A DNA stretch of 64,000 nucleotides from Catonella massiliensis. Lineage in GTDB: Bacteria > Bacillota > Clostridia > Lachnospirales > Lachnospiraceae. The position numbers and the translations under genes are program-made. Below, one piece after another: positions 62,879 to 64,000 of this stretch (the first letter of the stretch is position 1; the number at the start of each line of letters is the position of its first letter). The DNA lies in assembly GCF_016651435.1 (NCBI RefSeq), contig NZ_JAEPRJ010000001.1, positions 2,914,001-2,978,000 on the forward strand, read 5' to 3'. The notes below the pieces were generated by a model. The model was not told the origin of the DNA. It saw only the letters and a program-made list of their open reading frames with translations, and searched no databases.

Positions 62879-63538
62879 TCAATTCTCCATATTTAAGATT
62901 TCATCAAAAAATCTGCCCTCTCGCCTGTATTTTCTACAGATTTCCTCGGCTAAGCTAACACCTTTTGAACGATTTATTTCGCTTTCTTGCTTTAAGTTTT
63001 CACGCTCGCCATCTGTTAAGACTTGGCTGTTAATAATTTCAATTTTATCACAGGCTTTCTTTGTTAAGGCTACATACTGCTCACCGAGCTTTAAGGCTGA
63101 GAGGCTGTGAATAAGTGCAATATCAGTGATTATCCCACTGAAAAAGCGGTCTAATACAATAAACATCCTGTCATTTGCAATATAGCCTTTTATTATATCA
63201 CAGTTTTTACCTAAGTCAGCATACCTGTTGTATAGCGAAGAGCCTTTAATAAGGTCCATTTTACCACGATTATATGCCACAAACAGTGCCCAGTCCAAAT
63301 CCAGATTCAAATCTAAAATATCAAGACCTGTTAAATCCAGATTCAGGGTATAAAGGCTGGCATTTGGATAATTGCAAATTAGTGTGAGAGGCTGCGATTT
63401 TTCGGTGCCCATATAAAATCCTTTTCCAAAATCGCAGTGTTCTCTGCTTGTTGGTGTAATATTCCCACTAATGCCGGATTTTGAGCCATGATAAAGAGTT
63501 ATAGACTCATTAATGCGTATAAGCTTTGACGTCTCCAT
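62879..63538 (-). CDS. DUF3990 protein, likely ADP-ribosyltransferase-like toxin, pair 2
   Basis: A 219-residue protein with the DUF3990 pattern: ITLYHGSKSGISGNI, then CDFGKGFYMGTEKSQPLTLI, then CDIIKGYIANDRMF and LKLGEQYVALTKKA. It matches the spacing of the 38631-39323 protein. The fold is thought to be ADP-ribosyltransferase-like, and toxicity is inferred. The first gene of a two-gene minus-strand operon, it lies directly beside the Wadjet operon in a defence island. The ATG at 63538 has no strong GGAGG; a G-rich GGGG sits about 8 bp before it. Confidence 0.75.
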   Translation of the reverse strand: METSKLIRINESITLYHGSKSGISGNITPTSREHCDFGKGFYMGTEKSQPLTLICNYPNASLYTLNLDLTGLDILDLNLDLDWALFVAYNRGKMDLIKGSSLYNRYADLGKNCDIIKGYIANDRMFIVLDRFFSGIITDIALIHSLSALKLGEQYVALTKKACDKIEIINSQVLTDGERENLKQESEINRSKGVSLAEEICRKYRREGRFFDEILNMEN

Positions 63539-63628
63539 ATATAGCCCCCAATTCTTTTATAATGATGTTATATACATTATCGCATACGAAATGCTTTAAG
63601 ACAAGAGTAGAAGTCAATTATAGGACAA

Positions 63629-63666
63629 ACCAAGGGTTACGCCCTAAGATAAGGCGTAACCCTTGT
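63629..63666. terminator. Repeated terminator hairpin, copy C
   Basis: ACCAAGGGTTACGCC and GGCGTAACCCTTG flank CTAAGATAA, identical to copy A over the core. It lies 39 bp downstream of the minus-strand gene ending at 63705 and most likely terminates it. Confidence 0.8.
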
Positions 63667-63704
63667 TACTGTATTTTCCACATACATTTTTTATAATACA
63701 GGTG

Positions 63705-64000
63705 TTAGCGGTACAAATCACAGCAACCAAAGTTTTCTTTGAATTTCTTGCCGAGTTTGTCTGCTAAAGGCTGCATTTTATTCATAAGCTTCTCTGAATC
63801 CTCATACAGAGAGTCAAGCTTAGCATTAAGCTCCTTTGTAGCCTTTTCAACCTTGTTATAGAGCTTGTCATATTCTACAACGAGAGCATCGATTTCCTTC
63901 TGAGTCTTGATAAGAGTATCTTTTTCCTTGCCGGTAAGAGCCTTTGAAGACTTGATAAACTCTATATTATCTTCTATCTCAAGATCCTCATCAGTCGCAT
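63705..64000 (-). CDS. Coiled-coil protein, N-terminus outside window
   Basis: The minus-strand frame is open from the window end to TAA at 63707-63705, giving 97 codons of a longer gene. The sequence is highly charged and helical: EIDALVVEYDKLYNKVEKAT, then ELNAKLDSLYEDSEKLMNKM, with heptad-like spacing, and ends ENFGCCDLYR. Family unknown. Codon use matches the genome background. Confidence 0.7.
   Translation of the reverse strand, partial: ATDEDLEIEDNIEFIKSSKALTGKEKDTLIKTQKEIDALVVEYDKLYNKVEKATKELNAKLDSLYEDSEKLMNKMQPLADKLGKKFKENFGCCDLYR

Overview
The window looks like the chromosome of a low-GC anaerobic Firmicute, most likely a member of the Clostridia and probably Lachnospiraceae. This is inferred from AT-rich codon use with many AGA/AGG/ATA codons, strong AGGAGG-type ribosome binding sites, a YesMN-type two-component system and many glycoside hydrolases. 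I saw no rRNA, tRNA, CRISPR array or intact insertion sequence.

Positions 1-13,400 are an accessory region. It opens with an HNH nuclease (cut by the window edge) and a GHKL-ATPase/PD-(D/E)xK nuclease that look like part of an anti-phage operon. Relics follow (an ArsC-like fragment and a frameshifted small gene). Next come three AlbA_2/GHKL/winged-helix (COG2865) regulators, two nearly identical double-GNAT acetyltransferase genes, and a five-gene run with a CbrC-type protein. Each of the three AlbA_2 genes has short DNA repeats at the same place, between the GHKL and winged-helix parts, and the repeats are read in more than one codon frame.

Positions 13,400-34,550 are mainly a carbohydrate utilisation locus. 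A secreted protein is divergent from a GH105 - aldo/keto reductase - GH127 operon. A second operon encodes two LplB/YtcP-type permeases, a lipoprotein sugar-binding protein, a GH20-like enzyme, a MATE transporter and a GH3 enzyme. A YesN/YesM response regulator and sensor kinase follow, then a GH36 alpha-galactosidase on the minus strand. Together they would import an oligosaccharide and trim uronyl, arabinofuranosyl, hexosaminyl, glucosyl and galactosyl residues from it.

Positions 34,700-48,700 hold a TroA/MntABC-type metal transporter whose second permease ends in a winged-helix domain, a DUF3990/XRE toxin-antitoxin-like pair, a large secreted transglutaminase-like protein with glycine-rich repeats, a cardiolipin synthase, a DUF454 membrane protein and a single-chain CydDC-like ABC exporter.

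Positions 48,691-53,235 are a very AT-rich insert with a sensor kinase, a NarL-type regulator, an apparent transcription attenuator, and an ABC-2 ATPase and permease. It lies between two 722-bp direct copies of the 3' end of the CydDC-like gene.

Positions 53,958-64,000 are a defence island: a complete type II Wadjet operon (jetABCD), a second DUF3990 pair on the minus strand, and a coiled-coil gene cut by the window end. The same intergenic hairpin occurs three times in this region and appears to act as a terminator.
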